Assembly (NCBI GenBank): GCA_000729835.1
Contig: JFHB01000007.1
Coordinates: 124,001 to 188,000 of the forward strand
Direction: 5' to 3'
Length of the DNA stretch: 64,000 nt
Source of the DNA: Atkinsonella hypoxylon
Lineage: Eukaryota; Ascomycota; Sordariomycetes; Hypocreales; Clavicipitaceae
Positions 20,700 through 31,222 of this stretch are shown in pieces (position 1 is the first letter of the stretch; each line of letters opens with the position of its first letter). Below the pieces are notes generated by a model. That model did no database searches, was not told the origin of the DNA, and saw only the letters and a list, made by a program, of their open reading frames with translations. The translations under genes and the position numbers were made by a program.

Positions 20700-21917
20700 A
20701 TGGCGTCCACATCAGCATCAGTTTCTACGTCAGCCTCAGTTACCGCCGCGTCAACTCCTCCAGATTACTCAACGCTGGTAACCAAAATTCCCGGCCGGTC
20801 CAAGCTCCCCGACGAAGCCGTCTCGAACCCCCACCACATCATCAAAGACGGCACCGTCTCAAGATTCAAGAACCCGTATCCCTCGTGTTCCCGAACCCCG
20901 GCGCTCTGGTCTGGCCTACGAGACGTTGTCTGGCCGATGCTGACAGGCCGTCTCAAACGACCCGATACCTCTCCGCCAACAGTGCCCGTCCAAACGCCAG
21001 AATGGCTTCCCGAGCGAACCTCGTCTGACAAGCTGCGCGCAACATGGCTGGGCCACGCATGCTGCTACCTTGAATTCCCGTCCGGCCTCCGCGTCCTCTT
21101 TGACCCCGTCTTCGAGGACCGCTGCTCGCCATTCACCTTCATGGGCCCCAGGCGGTACACTCCGCGGCCGTGCTCTCTGCAGGACATTCCCGCCGTCGAT
21201 GCCGTCATCATCAGCCACAGCCGCTCCGATCACCTATCGTACTCGTCCGTGCTCGAGATCCAAAAGCACCACCCCCAAGTCCAATTCTTCGTCGGCCTAG
21301 GACTAGAAACGTGGTTCCGCAAACGCGGCCTCAGGAACGTCACGGAGCTGGACTGGTGGGAGGACGTAGATCTGACCGTCAAGCTCAGGGCGGGCAAGAA
21401 AGAACGCTCCATCTCGGCGCGCATCTCCGCCCTCCCCAGCCAGCAAACGTCTATCCGCACCCTCTGGGACAAGAACACCACGCTGTGGTGCTCCTGGGCC
21501 GTCAAGTCGGGCGACAAGTCGGTCTGGTTCGCCGGCGACACGGGCTACCGCGCGGTCCCTCGTCTACCCGCCGACACAGACGACTACGGCGCTGCGTACG
21601 AGTCCCTGCCGCGCTGTCCGCAGTTCAAGCAGCTGGGCGAGCTCCGCGGTCCGTTCGACCTCGGCCTCATCCCCATCGGCGGCTACTGCCCTCGCGCGGC
21701 GTTTTCCGCCACGCACGCCAACCCCTTCGACTCGGTCGAGATCTTCCTCGACACGAAATGCGAGAGGGCCTTGGGCATTCACTGGGGGACGTGGGCGCTG
21801 ACCATGGAGGAGGTGCTTGAGCCTCCCAAGCTGCTAAAGGAGGCTCTGCGAAGAAAGGCCATTGTCGAACAGGGCGCGTTTGACGTCTGTGCCATCGGTG
21901 AAAGCATGGAATTTTGA
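20700..21917 (+). CDS. NAPE-PLD/FMP30-like metallo-beta-lactamase-fold protein with altered metal site
   Basis: A single exon of 405 residues; start ATG 20700 has a good context (gccATGG). N-acyl-phosphatidylethanolamine phospholipase D enzymes are binuclear zinc hydrolases releasing N-acylethanolamines; yeast FMP30 is the mitochondrial homologue. Family segments are present: ATWLGHACCYLEF, DPVFEDRCSPFTFMGPRRY, VWFAGDTGY, LIPIGGYCPR and GIHWGTWALTMEE. The metal motif HxHxDH reads H173-S-R175-S-D177-H178, so the second His is Arg. The later conserved His of the P-x-Q-H-W element is Gln249 (LPSQQTS). In human NAPE-PLD those two positions are ligands of the same zinc (His187 and His253), whereas the other site (Asp, His, His plus bridging Asp) is retained here. 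It may be a one-metal enzyme or a pseudoenzyme. The Ser/Thr-rich N-terminus is low complexity. Confidence 0.88.
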   Translation: MASTSASVSTSASVTAASTPPDYSTLVTKIPGRSKLPDEAVSNPHHIIKDGTVSRFKNPYPSCSRTPALWSGLRDVVWPMLTGRLKRPDTSPPTVPVQTPEWLPERTSSDKLRATWLGHACCYLEFPSGLRVLFDPVFEDRCSPFTFMGPRRYTPRPCSLQDIPAVDAVIISHSRSDHLSYSSVLEIQKHHPQVQFFVGLGLETWFRKRGLRNVTELDWWEDVDLTVKLRAGKKERSISARISALPSQQTSIRTLWDKNTTLWCSWAVKSGDKSVWFAGDTGYRAVPRLPADTDDYGAAYESLPRCPQFKQLGELRGPFDLGLIPIGGYCPRAAFSATHANPFDSVEIFLDTKCERALGIHWGTWALTMEEVLEPPKLLKEALRRKAIVEQGAFDVCAIGESMEF

Positions 21918-22685
21918 ACCAATTTGGAGTCGGACAAGTTGTGATCATAAGGGATGTCTGGCGTTGAAATGGCTTTTGAAAAGGCGTTAATATTAATCTT
22001 GTTCCAAATTATTGTCAAGGCCGAGAGCTGGGCTTTATAGGTCGTATATCCTGAGGCCTGGCCATTCATACGTTTACAGCCATTAGAGTAGACTTGCTGC
22101 AAGATATATTCCAACCTAGCACCGACGATTGCGTAGCCAGTCCCATGTGTCATGATGACGCAGTATTCATTGCTTTGTGAGGTGTTGAAATTGAATGGTC
22201 ATGGTATCTGATCCTGGGCCGCGTTGCTATATGCTGGTCGACAGCACATGCAACACCGATGCTGCATTCGTTGTGTAGCGACTTGTTTCTGTGCGGTATC
22301 CAGCTCGGTCGCTGTGTTTTTCTTTCTAACATTACTATATTCATATTCGCCTATACATAGGCAACCAATCAAGACGGATGCTGCCACGCAAGCCACGTTC
22401 GCCACATCGCCTCACTGACAGTAAAACACTCAACGCGGTTCAAAAATATTCGTTTTCAATAGTACTCGCGAAAAAAATTCATTCTTTAAAAAGTCACAAT
22501 GACGCCAGTCTATGAAGACGCCGACGTCAACACGGAGCCGGGACAACAAGGGCCAAGACCGCTACGGAGGCAGACTGTAGGAAGAGGCCATGGGAAAGGC
22601 AGCTGAGTTTCACTTGGTTGGCAGGGACGGTTTTGCTAACCCATTGTATACCAGCTGTGTCTACTGTCTCCAAAGTTGACTACAT
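21918..22685. other. Convergent intergenic region
   Basis: 768 bases between two gene ends on opposite strands, holding 3' UTRs. I see nothing else that can be supported. Confidence 0.5.
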
Positions 22686-24489
22686 TCATCGACGCACCTT
22701 GACAGGGTGGCACTCGGTGTTGTACACATACTGGTTCTTCTCTCCCTGCCCCTGCACATGTACGGGCCCGTCCGCCGCAAAGATCAAGTACAGGTACTTG
22801 AGCGTCTCGGCCATCCAGAAACTTTGCATCTCGTCGACATACGGCCGGCCATCAGCCTGCGTGACGTTTGACAGTTCGGTATAGGCATCCCCCACGCGGG
22901 CGAGCTTGCGGATCTGCTTGAAGGCGGTCCATGCCCAATCCTGGTACTTGGTGTTGCCCGTGAGGCGGTAGGCGTAGTAGAGGGACTCCACCACCTCGGG
23001 CCGCAAGATGTAGTACGGCGAGGTGGTGTAGAAGCCAGCCTTGTTGTAGAAATCCGTCTGGTTAGCTGGGGGGGGCTTGTTGTGGCGGTCATGGGCCGGG
23101 AGGGCGGCATCGACCCAGCGGAAGACCTCGGGTCCGATGCCAGCAGCCTCTGCGACGTAAGTCTGGTAGTAGGATTCTGTGAGCTTGATTCCGACTTCTT
23201 TGTACTTGTCGTTATTGAGAACGATGCCGCCGAGGATGATGTTGCCGCCAGCAAAGGCGGCCACTAGACACGGGAAAATAGGCATCAGCTTCAACGTATT
23301 GGGTCGGGGGGAAGGGGGGGAAGGGGAGGTTCTTGATGTGAGAACGGTGCGTTCTCCAAAACTTACAGTGTTGAGAGACCGGGATCGTATGCTGGCCATC
23401 GTAGGCTGATAGGAATGTGAGGTCCTTGCGGGACGTAGGGTGCGACAGAAGATGCTCAATGGTCGAGTCCACCGCCGCCGTCCATCGGTCCTTGTACTCG
23501 CCAAAGGCATGGTGGTCGTAGACGTACATCTTGATGAGATACTCATAGAAGCTATCAGCACCGGCAATCCATCCTCCCGTGCTATCGATGAAGCTGCCGT
23601 TCTTAATACCCACAGAAGTGCCGATCAGGCCTGGCCAGGCCTCTGGAGAGCCCGTGGGGTGCAAAAGGTAACTTTCCGCCTTCTGCGCGAGCTTGGCGTA
23701 GATTTTTTTGCCGCTCAGATCGCTCAATCGAGTCCACTCCAGAACCAGGGTTCCAATCTCGGCAATGTCGTTAGAATCTGAGTTGCCGTGCCTCTTCGTG
23801 GGATTCAAGTAGACCGTACCGTCGGGAACACCGGTGGGGGTGTCAAACGCGACACTAAGGCTGTCGGCGAGTGACTCGGCCTGCTTCAGCAGAGCTTCGA
23901 CCTTTTTGGGATCAGCACCCAAGCGCTTATACGGACCCTTCAGCAAGTCGTATCCTATGTTGTGGAGGGATACGGTTTAGTAATTTGGAATTCTTGCAGA
24001 CGGGATGGGAAGAAAGTGGTCAGGCTCACCGGAAAGAAGTCCGCCCAGGTATCGGATGTTGGACTCAAACAGAGAGATTGACTCGTTTACCTTGGCCGTG
24101 GTCGTAAAGTCAATCTTGTGAATGTGGTCCAGTATTTGTTGCACAATTTTCACTTCATTCATGACAATGGCCGTGTCCAGCGCATCGACAACAGTAACAC
24201 CCCAACCGGCGCTATCCAGAAACGCAGGTTAGTCTACCTCCTATTCGTATTGTTTGCCATAGGGAGATGGAGCCTACCGGTCATCATCATATCCATTCGT
24301 CACAGGAAGAAGGGTATCGTGAGGGAAGGCATGCTTATAATACCCATCCCACGAGATTTCAAAGGCCTCCTTCACTTGTTGCGCCCTACCATGATCGGCT
24401 TTAGGCGGCACCACAACCCGTTTACCGGGAAGAGCAAGCCCTCCCCCGACAAGTTGCAAGAGAGCGATGGACTTATGAGACAACCGCAT
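22686..24489 (-). CDS. Secreted class I alpha-1,2-mannosidase, glycoside hydrolase family 47
   Basis: GH47 enzymes remove alpha-1,2-linked mannose from N-glycans in the secretory pathway. Exons are 24278-24489, 24030-24211, 23367-23954 and 22686-23263, giving 519 residues. The N-terminus (MRLSHKSIALLQLVGGGLA) is a signal peptide. Family landmarks in order are EISWDGYYKHAFPHDTLLP, GWGVTVVDALDTAIVM, SNIRYLGGLLSGYDLL, GSFIDSTGGWIAGADSFYEY and YDGQHTIP. RPEVVESLYYAYRLTGN and the C-terminal calcium-binding Thr-Glu-x-His in VYNTECHPV follow. Several N-x-S/T sites are present. All four splice junctions restore conserved motifs. It could be a Golgi/ER processing enzyme or a secreted one like the filamentous fungal MsdS type. 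The short N-terminus without a type II anchor favours a secreted or luminal form. Confidence 0.93.
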
Positions 24490-25956
24490 GTTGATGGTTC
24501 TCGATCACGGAAAGGCCAATTTGACAGCTATAGGGTTTTGGAGGTCCATGACAACGGCAGTAAGGTTGCCATGTCCATTTTATTTATAACATATGTCGCA
24601 TTGTCTTAGCCCTACTCTTGTGGCATGCATGGCCGGGATTGGTTGTGAGTTAATTGCAGATCGAGACATGGGCGCCAGGACTAAAGCACACTCTGTCCAT
24701 GCGGACAGTTGCATCACATGCAGCACACTGAATCCTTCGCAATGGCCGGGAAGACTGCTTCCATAGGCGGTGCCGAGCTGTCCGAGGAAGGTGACATTGG
24801 CCGCAATGCGAAGTATAATACAGTTTAATATATCCCAATTATCAAAATTGGCGCATCTGACATGGCCAGGCAGCTCCATGAGCCTTGTCATGTGATGACT
24901 GGACTTTTGCCTCTCTTCTCTCATGGATGGAGAGAGTGACGCCAAATCTTGATCACCTTGATACAGGATGTTCCCTACATTCCCTGCATTTAAGAATCGA
25001 CCGACAAAATGTTCTGGCGGGCGAATGGTAACGTTCGTCATATGATGCGATATCATGAGGGATGCTTACTACCAACCTACCGACCTGCCTACCTAGGTAA
25101 CTAGGTAGCTATTGCTTCGGTCCGGCAGATAGCGAGTGACCTTGCCAGGGGTCTAATGCAACCCAAGCAAGCATTAGGTGCCTACCTCCTAGGTGCCTAG
25201 GTAGGTATGTATGTACCTTGTACAGGCTAGCCACCTTGCCACCATTCAGCACACAAAACGGTTGCACGAACGGAGACAAGAAAACATCATGACTCGTCCC
25301 CCAGGGGACAAAGCAAGGTTCGGCAATTTGGCAATCAAACGTGCTGATTTGAGACACGCCAGGCTGATCTTGCCTTGGAATTGCCGGCGCCGGAGGGCAT
25401 GAGGGAAAGTCCTCGTGTTGGAGTAATGGATGTTGGTGTTACTTCGCAATGTCACGCCTCCTGCCGACGATCGTCATCTGCGGTGGTATGTCACCAAACC
25501 GCTTCTATCCCCCACATCTATCCAAAACCATGGCGTCTTGAGGTTATGGAGCAATTAATAGAAACTCGGATTTGGCGGAGATGCCCTTCCTGCGAAAACG
25601 AAATGCAAGCATCCTCAATTATTGGCATACTATACTCCGACCGGAGTACTGCCCGTTCAAGTTGTCTATCCCTTGGCGCCGTTGGTGTATCTACTCCGCA
25701 CTTGTGATACTCCGTAGACCAGTAAAACTAATACTGTACTCCACATGTATGCATTGTTTACTCTGCCAGGCAACGCGGGGCCGCCGTAGCAACCATCAAC
25801 GGAGGGGCGAGATCTCGTTTGGCAGCAAGAGAGCTGGTCCAGCCAGCGCCTTCGGTATTTTTGCAGCGCATCTTTCCTTAGGGGGGGTCATGCAGTACAG
25901 CATAAGAGCGCATGAGACGCATCTCATGGTCGGGCAATTTCCTGCTTCATCATTGG
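24490..25956. other. Intergenic region GH47 - RAD10
   Basis: About 1.5 kb, containing the GH47 promoter and the RAD10 3' end. The palindromic cctacctaggtaactaggtag and ctaggtgcctaggtagg units at 25075-25215 stand out. No coding sequence is supported. Confidence 0.5.
25075..25215. repeat. CCTAGGTAGG-type palindromic repeat patch
   Basis: Three self-complementary units built from acctacctaggt and cctaggtgcctaggtaggt lie within 140 bases. Related units occur at about 14095-14155 and 20431. They are intergenic and non-coding and could form hairpins. Confidence 0.6.
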
Positions 25957-27242
25957 TTACAGGTCATAGTCGCGAAGTTTTGCCAAGGCTGCTGCAACAC
26001 CGCCGCTGAGGTTCTCTTCGTTCGAAGGTTTGAGCTCTGTTAAGCCGCTGTCGCTCTGTTGTGGTGTCTTCTTTGGTTCCTCGAGAGCAGTCGTTAATAT
26101 GGCATCTTCTGCATCCTCGTCTTCCTCATCCAGAAACTGAAACTGCTTTGGCGCATCTGCTGTGCTTGACGCATCTCTCGCGGGTGATGCACCCGATCTA
26201 GCACTAGCTCTAGCAGGCATGTCTCTGAGCGGCACAGTTGAAAGCGGCACAGCTTGCTCCAAACGTGACACCCGTTCGACATCGTGTTGGGACTCAAGGC
26301 CCTGTCTAGATGCTTGTAGACCCCGCTTCGCAGCCTTCTTTGCCCGAAAGGGTTCCTCAACTGCTGCAGACCACCGCTTGACCTTGACGCCTCCCCACCC
26401 GCTGATCATACCCAGTTGCTCTGGCTCTGCGTTAATGGCGTTCTTTAGACTGCCAAAGTTGGCCACTAGTGCTACTGCATCTGACTTATTAAGGCTTCGA
26501 GGAACTGTGACGAAATCAACTAGCCTGTCGGCGTAACTCGAGGACTGCTGACCACGGATGGCAGCAAAGCCTGCATTCTCGTATGATTTGTACAACTCGA
26601 GATAGCGGCCAGCTTCAGCAGTCGACCAGCACAGAATAATTGTGACGTTATTGACGAGGGATGTCTTTGAAAGCTCTCGTAGCGAGTCTTCGTGATTCGG
26701 GATATCGACCATGGTAAGTAGAATTCGCAAGTTATACTTGCCCTGGAGGTTTCGTATACGGGTATAGATGTACTCGGGATGAAGCCGATGATATTTGAGG
26801 CTATGTTTTTCGTCAGCAGACCATTTCTCCCGCAGACCTTGATAGAGCCGAGCGTGACAAACCTGAGAAACAGGGCGCAAGTCGTCAATCCCAATACAAA
26901 ATCCGCAGGAATGTCACTGTATTCCCACGGCATGGACCTGAGAGCCGTGAGAACTGGATTTCCACGTTGGCGTGGGGAGACCAATATCGTCGAACCACCC
27001 GGTTGCTTTTGCGGCAATACCTGCGGTGTTGGCTGCACGATCTTGCTGCCGCCGCTTGCTTTCGAGCTTGATGGCGGTGGCTTGTCCAATCGCTGGGGCG
27101 TAGGCTGTTGAATCTTTTGCGGTGTAGGTTGCTGAAGCCTTTGAGGTGTTGGCTGCGGATTTGTCCTTCGTGCTACCTGTGCAGGATCTGCCGCCGCCAT
27201 GGCCGCTAGAAGAGCGTCGTCTGCGCCATAATCGTCGTCCAT
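25957..27242 (-). CDS. RAD10: DNA repair protein RAD10/ERCC1 (Swi10)
   Basis: The non-catalytic partner of XPF/RAD1 in the structure-specific nuclease that cuts 5' of DNA lesions in nucleotide-excision and crosslink repair. Exons are 26863-27242 and 25957-26800, giving 407 residues. The N-terminal tail has four QPTPQ repeats, then the RAD10 core: NPVLTALRSMPWEYSDIPAD, LGLTTCALFL joined across the intron to SLKYHRLHPEYIY, then NLRILLTMVDI and TIILCWSTAEAGRYLE. A C-terminal double helix-hairpin-helix (LNKSDAVALVANFGS and MISGWGGVKVKRW) is the XPF-binding and DNA-binding part. An acidic, low-complexity extension follows. ATG 27242 is used because the longer frame opens without ATG. The 62-nt intron is open in one frame but out of phase. 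Confidence 0.96.
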
Positions 27243-27718
27243 GATGGTCGCTCGTCTGAAGCGCCTGTCGGATTCTGGTGACAAGCTTGGCGAGGGATTC
27301 GAAAATGCATGCGGGTTTTACTGTAGCGCGAAAGGAAGGTTGGACCTAGTCAAGAGGTTCATGATGAAGTCGTGGTGGCTAAGGTGTTGACAGATTAATC
27401 CGACACTCAATACGCACTCCGTTGTCTGTGCTGAGGGTCGGATTAAAGTGTCAACCGCGAGACTTAGTAGCTGCCAGACCACAAGCAAGCTTCGAACAGC
27501 CCCACCCACCAACCGTACGTGCCATTGAAACAATGGAATAGATATGATGGCAGTGCAGATCGCGATGCCCTTCTGTTCGAGAATCTTTGTGCTCTACTAA
27601 GGCTCAAATTTCATTTCTTCTTCTTCATTTCTCGGTCGAATTAGGAAAGCTGTTACTAGTCTTGGGAGCACGGACCATACTATTTTTTATTTTTGAGCGC
27701 CTCACGGAGTACAAACGT
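27243..27718. other. Intergenic region RAD10 - L-galactonate dehydratase
   Basis: 476 bases with the RAD10 promoter and the 3' end of the next gene. Nothing else seen. Confidence 0.5.
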
Positions 27719-29145
27719 CTAAATCTTCTCACCCGTCAAGATGGGCTTGGCTTCTTCAGTCGTCCACCAACTGACGGCTTTCTCTCCCGGGTACGTGAAC
27801 CTGTCCATGCTCTCCTGCTTCATTTCCACGCTGTATCCTGGATCCATGGGTGTTTGGTAATTCCCATTCTTGATGACAGACGGGTGCAAAAAATGCTCAT
27901 GCAGATGATCCACGTACTCCAGCACGGACAGCTTCCCGCTGACAACCACATAGTCAATGGTACTGAGATGCTGTGTGTACTCTGGTAGGCCGACGCCGCC
28001 AGAGTGAGGTACAATGGGCACTCCGTACTTCTTTGCCATGAGCAACACGGCCATGACCTCGTTCACACCACCTAGCCGACAGGCATCAATCTGGCAGACG
28101 TCAATCGCGCCGTGCATGAGCATCTGCTTGAAAATGACGCGATTCTGGACCATCTCACCAGTCGCAACACCGATACCATATGGTTTCAAGGCCTCCCGCA
28201 CAGCTTTGTGGCCGAATATGTCATCGGGAGAGGTAGGCTCTTCGATGAACCAGGGCTTAAACTCAGCAAGCTGCTTCATGTACTCAATGGCCTCGGGCAC
28301 AGACCAGATCTGATTCGCATCCACCATGACAACATTCCCATTGTCATAGCCGAGAACTTCACGCGCAATCGTTAACCGACGCTTGTCTTCCTCGAGACAA
28401 CCTCCGACCTTGAGCTTGAAGTATTTGTATCCCTCGGCGAGTGTCTTTCTCAGCAGCGCCTTCATCTTGTCTTCATCATAGCCCAGCCAGCCGGCGCTCG
28501 TGGTATACGCAGGCACGGCTTCGTTCCTCAATGCTTCTTCAATACGCTTCGCCTTGCCGGGTTCCGACTCCTTCAGCAGAACGAGTGCTTCCTCCGGGGT
28601 GATTGCGTCAGTGATGTATCGGAAGTCAATACATTCGACGTACTGCTCAGGAGTCATGTCGGCGACGATTTTCCACACTGGCTTGCCTAAGACTTTGCCC
28701 CAGAGATCCCAGACGGCGTTGACAACAGCTCCGAGAGCGAGGTGGACGACGCCCTTTTCGGGGCCAATCCATCGCAGCTGGCTGTCGGACACGAGGTATC
28801 GCCACGCCTTGCCCCAGTTTGCCACGATAGAAGAGAGAGTTTTGCCTTGAAGACGCGCGGCGACATGCTCGATGGCGGCGCAGACGATGTCGTTGCCTCG
28901 TCCAATGGTGAAAGTCTGCATGCAATGCGATTAGAACCGATGCATAATGTGGGAAGGCATATCGTAGGTGTGGGGAGCCAACTCACCATGCCATGGCCAG
29001 TGAAAGAAGAGTCCGTGTCGAGGATACAGTAGGCAGAAGAATAATCGCCGGCAGCGTTCATGGCATCAGAACCCGTCTTGTCCAGGGATGTGGGGAATCG
29101 AACATCGCGGGTCCGAAAGCCCGTTATCGTTATTTCTTGTGGCAT
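27719..29145 (-). CDS. LGD1: L-galactonate dehydratase (enolase superfamily, L-fuconate dehydratase-like)
   Basis: Dehydrates L-galactonate to 3-deoxy-L-threo-hex-2-ulosonate, the second step of the fungal D-galacturonate (pectin) pathway. Exons are 28987-29145 and 27719-28915, giving 451 residues. The start reads ITGFRTRDVRFPTSLDKTGS, followed by GHGM joined across the 71-nt intron to TFTIGRGNDIV. The enolase-superfamily catalytic base region is YFKLKVGG. Metal ligands are in VMVDANQIW, PWFIEEPTSPD and GVATGEMVQNR, and the His base region is PHSGGVGLPEYTQH. The overall pattern matches the Trichoderma LGD1/Aspergillus GaaB type. L-fuconate or L-rhamnonate dehydratase is the main alternative. 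Other pathway genes (reductase, aldolase) are not nearby, and the upstream DNA is an AT-rich relic. Confidence 0.93.
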
Positions 29146-29869
29146 GATGTAAGGTTATTTGGAAAAAGGAAATCTCCACGGCTGGGCTTGCAGAAGAATT
29201 GGTGTACTCCGTATAGGCAGTTTCGAAGCTCATCCGACCTGACCCATCTTCAATGCTTCCCCGCCGAGGGGTACACCATCCTGGAGCTGTTGTACACCCG
29301 ACACCGGCCCGACCGGATCGAGCCAGGAATTGACTTGATTGATGGAATAACATGATCGTAACACCCTGATGGAACTCATCTGCCGTGATGGTCGCTTGAT
29401 CAGTTGTAGGTGATGTTTTGCAGGCAGTGGTCATGGACTCATGAGTAGAGGAATGGAGACATGTGGGGTGTTCAGCCTTTGGTGAAGCCTTAAACCATGT
29501 ATGCACGTTCAAGTAACGAAACCTAGCTCCGGCTTATGAGAATTTAACAAGCTAAGTCGCCAAGCTAATTCCTGTCCGTGAGTGTTGAAGCACGTCGGCT
29601 GAAGTCAAGTGCGAGACCGGATGGATCAATTTCCGTACTCCGTCCCCGTATTGCAGAAAGCCCGCCCCACCCACTAGAGAGGGCGATGCAGTGCTTCATC
29701 CCTTGACATGACAAAAAAAAAAAAAAAAAAAAAAAAGGAAAACGTAATCTTCGAGGCCAAGCTGGCTCCAACACGGTGTGTTCAACCCACAACCCCTTGC
29801 TCGTTGCTCGGCCGCGTGACCGAAGTAACCCTTAGTGCCTAGGTAGTCTTTAAATTACCCAACACTACG

Positions 29870-30200
29870 GACGTAAATGGTTAAGTAATACGTTTTAGCA
29901 TGAAAGCTATTAATATAACTATTATAATATATTATAAGCATTATAGGCTATATTTAGGGTATTTAAGTACGGTTATTATAATTATGCCTTTTAATTACTA
30001 TTAAGGAGGTAAGTAGACCTACTGTAGATACAAGACTTATATGTACTGTTTTATAATAATAATGCTGCTAGTACTTATTCTGCAATGTGAATTAGTGCTT
30101 AGAAGGAGTACCCTTAAGATACGTTATTAATTGGTGTATAATCCCTGTCGCTACCGCATTGGAGCTAGCTCGGCCTCTAAGAAATAAGTGGCGCTATCAG
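29870..30200. mobile_element. AT-rich, probably RIP-degraded relic
   Basis: A TpA-rich block with abrupt edges and no open frame, compositionally like the island at 3240-4260. The element class cannot be read. Confidence 0.4.
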
Positions 30201-30509
30201 TAATTATATTTTATTCGGATGGCATGCAGATTGTTTTTCATTCAACCCGGTCGGGATGCAGCCGATAGCATCAGTGGCTGCGACTCATGTGCGTTATGTT
30301 GCTAAAACTGGCCGTCCTTGCCTCGTATCTTCAACCCGAGCTGCTTCAACCCGGTATCTTAGCCCCAGAAGCCCCTGGCTTAGGCGCGAAAGCTCCGATT
30401 GCTGGTACGTCCGTAAGAGTGTAAAGTACTACTATAGATGAAGATGCTTCAAACTAGCTTGCTTGATTGGGTCATAATCCTTGTCGGTCCCCGGTTGGAG
30501 CCAGCTCGG
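30137..30509 (+). repeat. Diverged direct repeat pair (37 nt) flanking a relic edge
   Basis: The segment at 30137-30173 (tataatccctgtcgctaccg onward) and that at 30473-30509 (cataatccttgtcggtcccc onward) align without gaps at about 29 of 37 positions. Both end in ttggagc-agctcgg. They lie 336 bases apart on the same strand and may be remnants of a duplicated element end. Confidence 0.4.
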
Positions 30510-31222
30510 ATGAGCGAGATCAATCACGTCACCCTGCAACCACTCCTTATCGTATTCACATTAAACCATGAAAAGCTGGGTGCAACCTTTCTGCCTCACG
30601 GCGTTTCTTTTGGTCCTCCTCCAATGTCCTAATCCCCGCCCACTCCGTCGTGGGAACCTTTGCATCTGCATCTACCTCCAACATTGCGTCACGACTTGCT
30701 GGATTCTACCTGCTTGTTGCCTTGGCCTTGGGAGACTTGGGCGCTTCATCCAGCGTCGGCGACAGATGCTCTACGGGCTCCTTGGCTCCTTGAAAGTAAT
30801 AATTCCATACTCGACGCTCAATTCAACAACTTAAAGCATCAGTGTGGCCATGATGCTGGAGGCGATGCATGGCGCCACGCCCCGACTAACGCGAACCACA
30901 CCCCAGCCACTCCTTTTCTGTTTAATCATGGTGACGAAATGTTGGGCACGTTGCCGTTTCCCTAGCTAGGACCATGCCTGCATCCGTATTATGCACGGTG
31001 ATCCCCGTAGTTAAAATTTTCTGGTGGTGGTATTGGCAAAATCCCACCTTATTCACTACCCTTAACTACCTTGCTTTTGCCACGACTGATTGACGACCGC
31101 CAGCTAATTGTTCCTGTTCCAAAGCGACTCGGGATGAGAATGTCAGCGCCTCTCGCTTCGACTAATACTGTGCAGACAATAACATCTAACAAAGAAAAGA
31201 AAAGGCTGAGGAGACATCAAAA

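Larger units (their letters stand above)
29146..31222. other. Intergenic region with a second AT-rich relic island
   Basis: 2.1 kb without an intact gene. It includes a 24-A tract at about 29711-29735, an AT-rich block (29870-30200) and a normal-composition block with three ttcaacccg units (30239-30355) and a diverged 37-nt direct repeat. The last 300 bases are probably the promoter of the gene starting at 31223. Confidence 0.55.
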
